Source of the DNA: Allodiplogaster sudhausi
Lineage: Eukaryota > Nematoda > Chromadorea > Rhabditida > Diplogasteridae
NCBI GenBank assembly: GCA_945643635.1
Contig: CALZFC010000005.1
Coordinates: forward strand, 1,908,501-1,972,500
Reading direction: 5' to 3'
DNA length: 64,000 bases
The position numbers and the translations under genes are program-made. Shown here in pieces: positions 50,870-59,689 of this stretch. The notes under the pieces were generated by a model. It saw only the letters and a program-made list of their open reading frames with translations. It did no database searches and was not told the DNA's origin. How positions within the stretch are numbered: position 1 is the stretch's first letter; each line of letters opens with the position of its first letter.

Positions 50870-51381
50870 GTCAAAACGAAACAATTATTTGTTGTTTGGA
50901 AAGAGGTGCTTTTATACACTGGATAAGGTGAGTCATAAACCAGCGAATGACTATTTCATCATTCATGACGTAATTACGTGTGCTAAATATTTTGCAATAT
51001 TTGCCATTTTATTTCCACGGCAGCGAAAATAAAGAAAGAATAGACAGTAGTGACCGCATACCACACTAGTCGTACTTTGAACCCGATGAGGAAAATACTG
51101 AACATTATAAAACTGCGCAAGCCATTCAGCAAGTAGTGCTGGGGGTTATTTGCTGTAGAATCATAGTATTCAACAGAATTAGTAATGCTTACATATACGG
51201 CAACCCAATGTTCTCCTGAACTTTGAGAATCCCCTGTATTCCAAACAATACACAAAGGCCTGCGTTCAGGCAAGACAAGTTTTGTATCACAGGGAAAACT
51301 ACCAAGGTAATAGGCACATGTTGTAGAGCAAGTTTCCATGAAATTGTTTAATTCAACGTTAGTCAAAGGAAAGATTGCCAT
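50870..51381 (-). pseudogene. Adenain-like cysteine protease, left copy, frameshifted
   Basis: Polinton maturation protease of the adenovirus-protease (C5) family. It begins MAIFPLTNVELNNF at 51381, with CDTKLVLPERRPLCIVWNTG, the catalytic His region SSGEHWVAVYV and YYDS. After about residue 87, in a C-run near 51148, the reading frame shifts relative to the right copy. The catalytic Cys region (CGHYC) therefore lies in another frame and the open frame ends at 50983. The rest of the homology continues to about 50870. The right copy is intact at this place but broken elsewhere. Confidence 0.8.
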
Positions 51382-51417
51382 GTTTGTTGAAACAGAATAT
51401 GCTGTTCGAGGAAGTAC

Positions 51418-51864
51418 TCAAATTTCCACCGTAAGAAGCTCTAGGGGAAGAAGATTTCCATTAGAGGCCGATATGAGTGGCAGGTGTGTTGCACGTACGT
51501 CGATGCCATGTTGGCATGCCATGTACTCCTAAAGAAAGTTTATTGTTCATGTGAGAAAAAAAGATAAATAAATGATACTAACCGTAAGGCAAACCTTGAC
51601 AGGTCTCACACCCAATGTACTGTGACGACCTTCCACTGTCAGTCTGACAGTGATTCGTGTGGAAGAGTTGGTGCCAGGAGCGATGCGAGGACGATCCAAG
51701 AGAAAATTGTTGGGGCCCAGATGTGAAGTAAATATGCGACGTCGACGCAACGTGTTGTCGATGGTGTCAATATCGGCGGCGGACAACACAGTGGTCTCCT
51801 CGATTCGAATTCCACATGTAAAGTAGATGAAGATGACAAGTGGAACACGACTCGGAAGAACCAT
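51418..51864 (-). CDS. Stand-alone Argonaute PAZ-like protein, two exons
   Basis: Exons 51583-51864 and 51418-51528 are joined by a 54-bp intron with GTTAGT and TTTAG sites, phase 0, giving 130 residues. The start ATG overlaps the major capsid stop (TAATG), so the gene is part of the virion cluster; the stop lies about 37 bases before the protease ATG. After a hydrophobic N-terminus come LRRRRIFTSHLGPNNFLLD, a strand-rich middle, and EYMACQHGIDVRATHLPLIS then NLLPLELLTVE. The last part follows the Argonaute PAZ ending (xYFxxxxxIxLxxPxLPxIxxxxxxxxLPLELxxI) closely, best like worm WAGO proteins. MID and PIWI domains are absent. A PAZ binds the 3' end of small RNAs; here that role is inferred. 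The aromatic RNA-binding residues of a classic PAZ cannot be assigned with certainty. Confidence 0.5.
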
Positions 51865-53159
51865 TATGCCTGTTGATCATTAAAAACGTTGCGAAAGTGA
51901 TCAATTTGGTAAAGACCGTCGTATTCCGCATAAATCACAAGTTGAAGACCATTGTCGGGTGTTTTCTCAGAAAAACGCATAGACAATTGTGTAGTGCCAC
52001 TACGAATAAGTTCAAAGTCAGTGTTGGTGTCCGTAGAGGAAAGATTAAATGCAAATAGTGAGAAGCCATTTTTGTACATTTTATATCCTATTGCCAAGTC
52101 ACGATTTTCGCCAACAGCACCAATATTCTCATAAAACATGACAAAAGCCTCAGCGAAAGAATTTGTTTTAAAGTTAATTTTTTGTGGTTGTGCAGGGAAG
52201 GTTACACCACCTGCATCAATACATACTTCCGAAATGTTAAAGCTTTGGAAATTAAAAGGGGAATGCGAAACGCTACCCTCATAGGCATTTTGATCTATAC
52301 AACCAATAATAAGGCGGAGCGGAATCAAATCTGTAAAGATTGTAGAGAAGGGAAAATCAAAGCGGCCTCCTGGCACAGAGACAACGCGTACTCTGGTACG
52401 TCGATAGGGGTATCGAGCGGGGTAAGAAAGCAATGTCTGTTCCAGTGCAAGATTGATAGAACTGATAACGTCAACAGCACGAATAAGAAGCTTCATAGAG
52501 ATGACTTCAATTTTTGCACCATTAGGTGAAGCATCATGGCTTTCTAGCACAAAAGCATCGCTATTTCGATGGAAGGTAAATTGCACGTTTAAGTGTGGTA
52601 GGAGAAGGCGATCAGTTGTGAAATGGTCAATATGCACAGGAGAAACAATGTCTAATTCACCCGTTGTAGAAATTGCATTTACCCTGTTCTTATATCCCTT
52701 ATTATCTGCATTGTCAAGACCAACATCGCTGTCTTCAAAGTATCCTGCCGCTTGAAGTATTCCAAACTTTCGATCTGTACTGTGCGTCAAAAGCGTTTCG
52801 AGGTATGCTTTGTATGCATACTGACTACATTCGAATACTTGTTGGTTATTGATTTGCAAGTTGACTTGACCAAAAAAAGTTCCCCCGATATAGTTTACCA
52901 AAGCATACTTAGACACTCTTGTGGCATCAGCATGAACGAGTTTTAGTTTAAAAGCAATGTAGCATTTGCTGACCTGCAGGAAATGCCTCGAATCAACAAT
53001 GTTAAATGTGTATGGTCCCGTGTTGTTAATAGGTGTGCTTGTTGGAATTGAAAGCCATCGGGCAGAGTCAAAGGCAACTTGTGTTGATGGAATGTCAAAA
53101 AGAGAAAGTTCACTGCGTGTTGAGGGTGGTGATTTAGGGTCAATTAGTTTACCAACCAT
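51864..53159 (-). CDS. Polinton major capsid protein, double jelly-roll
   Basis: A 431-residue protein matching the F54H12.2-type proteins of worms, now recognised as Polinton double jelly-roll major capsid proteins. The sequence is strand-rich throughout with no predicted span. Typical segments are FDSARWLSIPTSTPI near the N-terminus, the TGELDIVSPVHIDHF loop, LLPHLNVQFTFHRNSDAFVL ending the first barrel, and YEGSVSHSPFNFQSFNISEV in the second. The frame is intact with the expected length. It overlaps both neighbours by one base (TAATG), after the core-like gene and before the PAZ-like gene. Confidence 0.88.
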   Translation of the reverse strand: MVGKLIDPKSPPSTRSELSLFDIPSTQVAFDSARWLSIPTSTPINNTGPYTFNIVDSRHFLQVSKCYIAFKLKLVHADATRVSKYALVNYIGGTFFGQVNLQINNQQVFECSQYAYKAYLETLLTHSTDRKFGILQAAGYFEDSDVGLDNADNKGYKNRVNAISTTGELDIVSPVHIDHFTTDRLLLPHLNVQFTFHRNSDAFVLESHDASPNGAKIEVISMKLLIRAVDVISSINLALEQTLLSYPARYPYRRTRVRVVSVPGGRFDFPFSTIFTDLIPLRLIIGCIDQNAYEGSVSHSPFNFQSFNISEVCIDAGGVTFPAQPQKINFKTNSFAEAFVMFYENIGAVGENRDLAIGYKMYKNGFSLFAFNLSSTDTNTDFELIRSGTTQLSMRFSEKTPDNGLQLVIYAEYDGLYQIDHFRNVFNDQQA

Positions 53160-53638
53160 TATGTAAATATATCACTGGGGAATTTAGGAACAGCAGGTCG
53201 CGACCGACGTTTTCGAACGACTGAGCGACTTTCCGTTTTTGTCTTTTTAGTATTTTTCTTTTGTGTCTTTTTCTTTTTCGAAGTTTGTCGTCGTCGGCGA
53301 TGAGAACCTGTACCGCCTTGCAATGCAGAAGTAGCACGATTAACAAGGGAACGATATGCTTGAGGTCCATGTACGCGAAAACTTTCTTCTAATGGTTTTC
53401 CGGAAGAAACGTCGTCGACAACATTGGCACTTGCGTTAAGTGCTTCGGTGAGGATTGATCGTCCGGCGCTACGCGTAAGTGGCAAAATGAAGTTAAACAG
53501 TTTCGAGAGGACGCCACCAACACCACTACCACCACGCTGATAAGGAATACCACGGAAGCCACTACCACTTTGGCGCGCTTGTTCCAAGAAGACGGCATGC
53601 CAGTCAATGGAATTATCAGGGTCATATGCGACATGCAT
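53159..53638 (-). CDS. Polinton basic core-like protein (pX-like)
   Basis: Starting at MHVAYDPDNSIDWHAVFLEQ (53638, 11 bases after the minor capsid stop) it has 159 residues. It contains a Gly-rich SGFRGIPYQRGGSGVGG segment and LSKLFNFILPLTRSAGR, then a strongly basic C-terminus with runs of KKKK, SRSVVRKRRSR. This QRGGSGVGG plus basic-tail arrangement recurs in Polinton cargo and resembles adenovirus core proteins. It probably binds DNA inside the particle. The upstream in-frame ATG at 53701 lies within the minor capsid gene and is less likely. Confidence 0.6.
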   Translation of the reverse strand: MHVAYDPDNSIDWHAVFLEQARQSGSGFRGIPYQRGGSGVGGVLSKLFNFILPLTRSAGRSILTEALNASANVVDDVSSGKPLEESFRVHGPQAYRSLVNRATSALQGGTGSHRRRRQTSKKKKTQKKNTKKTKTESRSVVRKRRSRPAVPKFPSDIFT

Positions 53639-53649
53639 TTTTATTATTA

Positions 53650-54459
53650 TTATTGCATTCGGAAGGTGTGGCGACGCGTACGAAAGTGAAGTTGAATACA
53701 AACGGTGCCAGAATGAAAGTTGACAACCTCGTCCTGATCGTTTTTTATACTAATGTGAATAGAGTCCACGTATCGAGACTTAATTGGAAGATATTGTGGG
53801 CGGAAAAATGCAGAATAAACATTGTCTCCAGGACTGCCTTCAACGGTAAGTACCTTAAGTAGAGGACTAAGAACGTTGGAAACAATTTGGTTTTCAATTA
53901 TATTTGTGTAAATGTAAAAGATATCCTTTGCAACGTGTACAGAATGCTTTCCGACATACTGTCCATCGGAATAGCCGACAAGTCTTGTGGCCAATCCAAG
54001 TAAATAAGCAATTTTCTTCGACATGCTAACTGCGTAAACATCTTCAGGTTGTGTTATGGTACACTTTCGTGTAATCCTATTGTATGTTATAAAGTCGTTG
54101 GAAATATCTTTCTTGGTTGTAAGGTTATACGAGGTGGCTACTTCCACATTAATCAAAGAAATTAAATCGTCAACCTTTTCGTACGAATTCGGGGGAATGG
54201 TTACGACTGTGCGAATACTTTCCCCTTTGTTTGTCTTATCAAAATACTCAAGAATAATATTGTTCTCGTTAAAGTCGTCTTTTTCTTGTTTTGCAGTAAT
54301 TCTGTCGTATGTATTGGGATAAACAATTTCCGTCATTGCAACCTCATAGTCGGATTTAAAATGCAAAGGTGCAGGAAGACGAATACGAAAGTCACCAATT
54401 TTGTCACCTTCGTGTGTATTGCTAATTAGGTAAACATAAAAGTCATCATTGTTATACAT
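53650..54459 (-). CDS. Polinton minor capsid (penton-like) protein
   Basis: 269 residues beginning MYNNDDFYVYLISNTHEGDK, with strand-rich FRIRLPAPLHFKSDYEVAMT EIVYP and a conserved C-terminal RYVDSIHISIKNDQDEVVNF followed by GTVCIQLHFR. This is the single jelly-roll penton-type protein that sits next to the major capsid gene in Polintons. The frame is intact. It starts three bases after the stop of the membrane-protein gene. Confidence 0.8.
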   Translation of the reverse strand: MYNNDDFYVYLISNTHEGDKIGDFRIRLPAPLHFKSDYEVAMTEIVYPNTYDRITAKQEKDDFNENNIILEYFDKTNKGESIRTVVTIPPNSYEKVDDLISLINVEVATSYNLTTKKDISNDFITYNRITRKCTITQPEDVYAVSMSKKIAYLLGLATRLVGYSDGQYVGKHSVHVAKDIFYIYTNIIENQIVSNVLSPLLKVLTVEGSPGDNVYSAFFRPQYLPIKSRYVDSIHISIKNDQDEVVNFHSGTVCIQLHFRTRRHTFRMQ

Positions 54460-54462
54460 TTT

Positions 54463-54774
54463 TTAGACGGGTGGTTGTGTGCTGAAACGACGGTTTGGAA
54501 TGGTAGGGGATGGAAGAAGATAGCCAATACACGAGGAAAGGGTTACAATCCAAAGTTTATTGTCGTCGTGACGTGTGCCAAAAGATAGATTATATATCGA
54601 CACTAGAACGACGGTGTAAATAAGTATTACTTGTGCAACGTAGACAAACAGAGCACGTGAACACGACACTTCACCACAATGCCACGAAGCGCTTCTGATT
54701 TCGTCAGGGGCGGGTGACAATTGTTCTAGCATGTTTTGCATCGATCCAAGAATCAAATGAAGGTGGGTAGCCAA
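54463..54774 (-). CDS. Small membrane protein of the Polinton virion cluster
   Basis: 103 residues, or about 89-92 if an internal Met at 54732 or 54741 is used, which would shorten the overlap with the integrase gene. APDEIRSASWHCGEVSCSRA precedes a membrane span (LFVYVAQVILIYTVVLVSIY), and a second hydrophobic stretch is LWIVTLSSCIGYLLPSP. Similar short proteins accompany invertebrate Polintons. Its place between integrase and minor capsid suggests a virion or membrane role. Confidence 0.6.
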   Translation of the reverse strand: MATHLHLILGSMQNMLEQLSPAPDEIRSASWHCGEVSCSRALFVYVAQVILIYTVVLVSIYNLSFGTRHDDNKLWIVTLSSCIGYLLPSPTIPNRRFSTQPPV

Positions 54775-55792
54775 GCCAACGTACTAGTACTTCCTTCTTG
54801 CCCGAACGTGTTCTTCGTGCAAGGACACGTTCAATTTTATACTCGTCGTCGGGTGAAGTAATGTGTGAAACAAGTTCACTTTCATAAACAATACTATCAA
54901 TTTCTTCACCGTTCAAATCTTCAATAATGTACGCAGGTGGGTCCTTGAACAGGCACTTTTTTATACGGAAAAGTTCCAAGGTAAACGTATTCTTATATCC
55001 TTTTGTAAAAGCACCACGAAGACGAGACAGACGAACAGTATCGCCTGGTGCATAGCGATGTTTGCGCACGAGTTGTTTGTCTTTTGCATAAAGGGTCTGC
55101 CAAACAAATTCTGCATTTGAGGCATTTACGGACGAGGGTGCAATGCCACCAATAGAAGAAATTGGTGAATCGTTTAGTGCTTTGGTTGCGTCTTGTAAAA
55201 CATCCAACCAGCGATAGGTATTATATTCGGAAAAATAGCGATATAGTCTTGACTTTAGTCTACGTATAGTATTCTCTGCAAGTGCACACTTTACATTATG
55301 ATTCTTTGGAATACGATGTTCAATTTCATGATGCGCTAGTAAACGTTTAAAGTTGGAATTTAAAAATTCTTTTCCTGCATCCGTGTAAAGCCGAAAAGGG
55401 GACCGTCCAGAAGTTTCAATTATGCGTGTGTACGCTTTTGCAGTTTCAGCACCACTTTTATTTAGAAGAGGTTCACACATTACATATCGAGACAGGACAT
55501 CAACAACAACAAGAATACAAGTATAGCCAGAATTGTGACGCTTAAGGTCGGCCATTATGGCAAGATCTGCTTGGTGGTCGCTATCAATCCATGTACACTG
55601 CGTTTTACTTGTTTTTATTCGATTCAATCTGGGAAAATGGGTAGTATATGTTGATTGTTTATGTAGAAACGCTTTAACATCTTCAAGTTTAACTTTTAAT
55701 CCTTTCTTTCGGGCAGCTTCATAAAGACGGCAAGCACCACTGAATCCCGCATAGCTACTTATGTCTGTATACAGTTTTTCTAGCTCATCCAT
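54704..55792 (-). CDS. Polinton integrase (DDE, retroviral type) with C-terminal chromodomain
   Basis: 362 residues from MDELEKLYTDISSYAGFSGA. The integrase core shows DSDHQADLAIM (first Asp), LYTDAGKEFLN (second Asp) and CALAENTIRRLKSRLY (Glu), the D,D35E arrangement. The C-terminus ERVLARRTRSGKKEVLVRWL GYPPSFDSWI is a chromodomain, which in other elements steers integration. The frame is intact. It overlaps the upstream accessory gene by eight bases (ATGGATGA). The ATG chosen removes residues that lie inside the upstream gene. Confidence 0.9.
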   Translation of the reverse strand: MDELEKLYTDISSYAGFSGACRLYEAARKKGLKVKLEDVKAFLHKQSTYTTHFPRLNRIKTSKTQCTWIDSDHQADLAIMADLKRHNSGYTCILVVVDVLSRYVMCEPLLNKSGAETAKAYTRIIETSGRSPFRLYTDAGKEFLNSNFKRLLAHHEIEHRIPKNHNVKCALAENTIRRLKSRLYRYFSEYNTYRWLDVLQDATKALNDSPISSIGGIAPSSVNASNAEFVWQTLYAKDKQLVRKHRYAPGDTVRLSRLRGAFTKGYKNTFTLELFRIKKCLFKDPPAYIIEDLNGEEIDSIVYESELVSHITSPDDEYKIERVLARRTRSGKKEVLVRWLGYPPSFDSWIDAKHARTIVTRP

Positions 55793-56582
55793 TGTATTGC
55801 GTTGGCCAAAGGGTAACTGCAAAGTTCGTGCCACGAAACTCGACAAGATCCGCACGCGCACTATTACCTAACATTAAAGGTGAAAATTTGGTTCTTTTTA
55901 AGGCTGCTCCAAATTCTTTGGCACCATTGACTGGATCAGAACGTGTACGCCACTTACTCGAAAAATCTTCAATCAGTGAAGCAATATCGTACTCGTTTTG
56001 TCCAAGTATAATCTTGTCTTTAATAACAGGGAATTCTGTAGAATTTGCAATTAAATGATTGATAAGTGTTGCAGCCTTTCTCTTTATTGTATCGTTTGAG
56101 TATTGAATTGTCTTTAACCAATCTTGTTCTGGTTGAGGTGGCTGAGCAGTTTGTGTGGTCTGTGGTTGAACATTTTGAATTGTGTTTGTTTGAACAACTT
56201 GTTGTTGTTGTTGTTGTTGTTGGATATTAACAAGAGGCTGAGGTTTATTTATAGCGTTATCTTTTGGAGATTCTTTTACGATGGGTATGGCAGTTTTTTG
56301 ACTACTTTCATTACTTGCTTCATCATCATTATCTGCACCTTGCCATGCAACTTCTGCTTTTGCTCCATCACTGTTTCCATGTATGTGCTGTGTAAGACGT
56401 TGTAGCAGAGCTCGATATCTGCGCATCTTTTCTTCAACATCAAGAATACAGGAAGGTGCAAGAAGTGTATTCAATTCCTTTTCAATACGTTGCATAAAGT
56501 TTGGTTGCTGTTGCTGTTGATGTTGCATCATATTCGTAAGACGTTCTTCGGAAAGAAGCAATAACTTATTAAACGAAGGCAT
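55785..56582 (-). CDS. Polinton accessory protein with Gln-rich linker, unknown function
   Basis: About 265 residues from MPSFNKLLLLSEERLTNMMQ. It has a helical Leu-rich N-terminus, two poly-Gln stretches (one coded by the TTG/TTC-type repeat at about 56199-56222), KRKAATLINHLIANS, and a C-terminal LIEDFSSKWRTRSDPVNGAK with RTKFSPLMLGN. The layout resembles coiled-coil proteins found next to the integrase in other invertebrate Polintons, but no function is known to me. An earlier ATG at 56612 would extend it into the upstream gene. Confidence 0.6.
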   Translation of the reverse strand: MPSFNKLLLLSEERLTNMMQHQQQQQPNFMQRIEKELNTLLAPSCILDVEEKMRRYRALLQRLTQHIHGNSDGAKAEVAWQGADNDDEASNESSQKTAIPIVKESPKDNAINKPQPLVNIQQQQQQQQVVQTNTIQNVQPQTTQTAQPPQPEQDWLKTIQYSNDTIKRKAATLINHLIANSTEFPVIKDKIILGQNEYDIASLIEDFSSKWRTRSDPVNGAKEFGAALKRTKFSPLMLGNSARADLVEFRGTNFAVTLWPTQYNG

Positions 56583-56910
56583 TAGATAGAACGTTTGCGG
56601 CAACACCAACAATTACGGGAATTAAAGGTGCAAAAAATCCTGCACCCGCTTGAATTATATGTTGTTTTGCCAAGGGGACCGTTCGTGTGTAAGCAATACG
56701 ACGAATCTTTGAGGCGTAAGGTTTTAGCGTTTTCTTTTGCGTCTTCGGTATATGGGCCGTACCATGAAGAATATTACAAAGTGCCTCAACAATACATATA
56801 ATTGTGTTAGGGTCCGCCTCGTTAACACGACATTGAAAATCTTTTGTTGACGCAAGTGAAGAAATCTTTTTTAAAACTTCTTTATTCCACACTGCTTTTG
56901 TAGTATTCAT
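56569..56910 (-). CDS. Small Polinton protein with hydrophobic C-terminus
   Basis: 113 residues from MNTTKAVWNKEVLKKISSLA. The middle holds CNILHGTAHIPKTQKKTLKP and basic RRIAYTRTVPL; the end is IQAGAGFFAPLIPVIVGVAA, a likely membrane segment. The pattern (NIL-G, QKK-LK, then Gly-rich hydrophobic end) recurs in Polinton cargo proteins of unknown role. Its ATG overlaps the ATPase stop as ATGA. Confidence 0.6.
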   Translation of the reverse strand: MNTTKAVWNKEVLKKISSLASTKDFQCRVNEADPNTIICIVEALCNILHGTAHIPKTQKKTLKPYASKIRRIAYTRTVPLAKQHIIQAGAGFFAPLIPVIVGVAANVLSNAFV

Positions 56911-57539
56911 TTTAGCGTATAGCAATAAACACGTTCCGTGTCGGGAAATATACTAGTTCGAAGGCGGTACGTTACTTCTGTCGTCTTATGTAGGTCTACA
57001 AACAGGTAACTGTGTGCACCAGAAGTTGCGTCAGTGTAGGCGTCTATAAAGAATTGTCGGTTTGTAGGAAAAAGCTGACTTGCAAGATTACGAATCATCA
57101 ATTGATCAGCATTATTCTTAAATAGACAAAGATAACTTGAGTTTATGCGAAGTGTTCGAATGGTTTTACCATAAAATAAAGAATGAACTACGCAAATTAC
57201 AGACATGTCAAAATGGTGCGACGCAACAGTAAAAAGTTTTTCGGCATCAGGCCAGCGTTCAAGCTTAACCATTAGATCGTCAAGAACAAGTAGTACTTTT
57301 TCATTCTTCTTTTCCTTTAACATTTCAATGTCGGGGATACCTTCATACATTGTAACATGTGTAAGATTGGCAAACTCATCGTAGCCTGTTTGGTATTCGT
57401 TATAACAGAAAATTATATGTCCTGGATGTACGTTTTCAAATACTTGTTCCCTTGTAGTAATAATTCTATGAATTAATGTACTTTTACCACATCCTGAAGG
57501 TCCACATACAAGCATGCATGTTGGCCAGGCAAGATACAT
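56907..57539 (-). CDS. Polinton DNA-packaging ATPase (FtsK/HerA type)
   Basis: 210 residues. Walker A is VCGPSGCGKSTL near residue 12 and Walker B is VLLVLDDLM near residue 92. VICVVHSLF near 117 is the sensor-like strand. This A32/FtsK-like ATPase pumps DNA into capsids in related viruses. It is the first gene of the minus-strand cluster. Upstream lies the 320-bp spacer separating it from the divergent right copy of the protease. Confidence 0.85.
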   Translation of the reverse strand: MYLAWPTCMLVCGPSGCGKSTLIHRIITTREQVFENVHPGHIIFCYNEYQTGYDEFANLTHVTMYEGIPDIEMLKEKKNEKVLLVLDDLMVKLERWPDAEKLFTVASHHFDMSVICVVHSLFYGKTIRTLRINSSYLCLFKNNADQLMIRNLASQLFPTNRQFFIDAYTDATSGAHSYLFVDLHKTTEVTYRLRTSIFPDTERVYCYTLK

Positions 57540-57869
57540 TTATCTCACAATAAGAAAATAACACGTTAAAGTATATCAGTAAAGATACAATAAAAAGATT
57601 CACAGCAAATGTATCAGCAGCAAGATACGCAACGACAGTATTCTAGCCGATAATACTGGCAACTGTATTTGAAACTGGCATTAAAAGAATAATGACTTTA
57701 AAGTAACTATTTTTTCTTTATATCGATAGGAAAAATGCAATATGTGCCAAAGAGAAATCTTGTTAAAGACAGGTTGGGACAACTTCACAAAAAGTTAGTG
57801 TCGCAATTTTGCTTTCGACAAATAAATAAAGGTTTTGATAAATAAACGTAATATCATAATTTGCTTTCT
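57540..57869. promoter_or_regulatory. Divergent spacer between ATPase cluster and right inverted repeat
   Basis: A 330-bp AT-rich region between the ATPase start (minus) and the protease start (plus). It must contain promoters for both directions if they are separately transcribed. No single motif stands out; TATA-like ATATC and TATCGATAG sequences are present. Confidence 0.4.
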
Positions 57870-58392
57870 TACATTATGATTAACATTTATCCTCTTACAA
57901 ACGTCGAAATAAACAATTTCTTGGAGGCTTGTTCTACAACCCGTGCCTATTACCTTGGAAGTTACCCATGTGACACAAAACTCGTATTACCAGATCGGAG
58001 ACCCTTGTGTGTTGTTTGGAATACAGGGGGATTCTCGAAGTGCCGGTGAACATTGGGTTGCCGTATATGTAAACGTTACTAATTCTGTAGAATACTATGA
58101 TTCTGCAGCAAATAAACCCCCCGCACTACTTGCTGAATGGCTTGCACAATTTTCACATATTCAATACTTTCCTCATAGGGTTCAAAGTACCACTAGTGTA
58201 GTATGTGGTCACTACTGTCTATTCTTTCTTTATCTGCGTTGCCGTGGAAATAAAATGACAACTATTGCTAAATATTTTAGCACACATAATTACGTCATGA
58301 ATGACGAAATAGTCATTCGTTGGTTTATGACTCACCTTAGCCAGTGTATAAAAACACCGCTTTCCAAACAACAAATCATTGTTTCGTTTTGA
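57870..58392 (+). pseudogene. Adenain-like cysteine protease, right copy, frameshifted
   Basis: It begins MINIYPLTNVEINNFLEACS, and the frame is lost after CVVWNTG at a run of five G (about 58023-58028). The rest (SAGEHWVAVYVNV with the catalytic His, VEYYDS, then SVVCGHYCLFFLYL with the catalytic Cys) continues in another frame to the stop at 58392. The left copy is intact at this run but frameshifted further on. Thus neither copy as written can make a full protease. Both breaks are single-base changes in homopolymers. Confidence 0.82.
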
Positions 58393-58396
58393 CACT

Positions 58397-58726
58397 ATGA
58401 CTGCTGGTGACCGTAAGACAGCATCCCCTGCCTCTACACCTGTTGCAACTAATACAACCATGGATTCTAAAGGAAAGACCATTGCTGATACTATGTCTGT
58501 TCCTTCTGTTGAGACAAATAGCGAAAGGAAGCCTTTTAACTGTGAAGATTGCGGAAATGTGTTCTCTACTGGTTTTAATCTGCGTCGCCACATCAAGCGT
58601 GCCCACAGTGGTGATGAAAATTATCAGCCGCGTCATGCACGTTACATTCGACCGCTTGGAACTATTCAACTTCTCACAGACGAGTCTGAAAATGTATATG
58701 TCCAGTTCCGCCCCTTTGACGATTGA
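58397..58726 (+). CDS. Single C2H2 zinc-finger protein (right copy)
   Basis: 109 residues from MTAGDRKTASPASTPVATNT. The finger is FNCEDCGNVFSTGFNLRRHI with KRAHSG, followed by the same conserved tail as the left copy. It starts four bases after the protease stop, so the two may share a transcript. The frame is intact. Confidence 0.75.
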   Translation: MTAGDRKTASPASTPVATNTTMDSKGKTIADTMSVPSVETNSERKPFNCEDCGNVFSTGFNLRRHIKRAHSGDENYQPRHARYIRPLGTIQLLTDESENVYVQFRPFDD

Positions 58727-58760
58727 GACATTTATTCTTTGAATATTTCAATCAGGTAAT

Positions 58761-59273
58761 ATGGTTCGTTCACAATCTTCTCAATCTTCATCTTCCTCGT
58801 CCTCAATTTTCACGCCGACTTCGCACAAAGAAAATGTTTGTTAAAAAATTCCTTGATTTATTTTTCCAATATATCTTTATTTTTCAGCCTCGTGATCAAA
58901 AACGACGTTTTAATACGACTACAAAGGATGAACCTAAGGCAAAGGTCTAATTTGTCTTGCGCTGACTATTTTACCTTTTGCTATAAATTTGCAGAAGAGC
59001 TTCAAGGAACTTGTTGTCAACTATCACCCACCGTTAAACGTTAGTCGACAAGGGCATCTCATTAGAAACCACCGATTGATCGTCATTGCCGTTTGCAACG
59101 TGTGTGGCCGTCTTAATGACGCCTCAACTAACAATATGACAAAAATTCATCTGTGCAACTCATGTATCGTAGCCAATCAGCGAATTCAGTCTGCCATATT
59201 TCATAATGTTACTTTGAATAATGTGCATGAAAAGACATTGCTGGATGCCTTCTCTTCTTCCTCGAAAATGTAA
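58761..59273 (+). CDS. Zinc-ribbon protein (right copy), three exons
   Basis: ATG at 58761 opens MVRSQSSQSSSSSSSSIFTP and ends before GTTTGT at about 58836. Exon 2 (about 58889-58946) has the basic RDQKRRFNTTTKDEPKAK. Exon 3 (58995-59273) has VCNVCGRLND and HLCNSC. Sequence differences from the left copy are mostly conservative, and all splice sites are kept. Confidence 0.6.
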
Positions 59274-59689
59274 AGTTTTTTGCCTGGAATAAAATTGTTT
59301 CACATGTATGTATACTGTTGTGCATGTACATGAAGAAGAAAAAAGATGATGTATGTATGAAAGGTGTCAAAAGTTTGAAAGTAGAAAGACTCTTGCAAAG
59401 ATAAATCTAGTAGAGGAGATGGATACAGATTGAAATAGAGCCTTTGAAGAAGTACGTGTTAGTAGGAGGGAAGTGAGAGAAAAACATCCAAGAGGCGCTC
59501 TGTAGGCAACGCTGTATGCCCGTTGTAATACAAGAGAAATGTGAGAAATTCAAGCGCTAAATCGATCCTGACAGTCTGGAAGAGGCCTCTTGTCTACATC
59601 CATGCTTCGCTCATTTTTTTTTCATATGTTGCCCGCTCGTGCATGCATAGCTTTGTTAAATTACTTTACTTTTCTTTCAGATACATTCG

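Larger units (their letters stand above)
49155..51381. repeat. Left inverted repeat of the Polinton
   Basis: Matches, in reverse complement, 57861-59743 together with 63719-64000. It contains protease, C2H2, zinc-ribbon and OB-fold-like genes. The inner edge coincides with the protease start. Some blocks are diverged: about 49500-49740 has no clear partner in the right copy. Confidence 0.85.

Noticed and set aside
53650..53701. Upstream ATG for the core-like protein at 53701
   Set aside because: It would put the N-terminus inside the minor capsid gene and add a low-complexity Ile run; the ATG at 53638 fits the tight gene spacing better.
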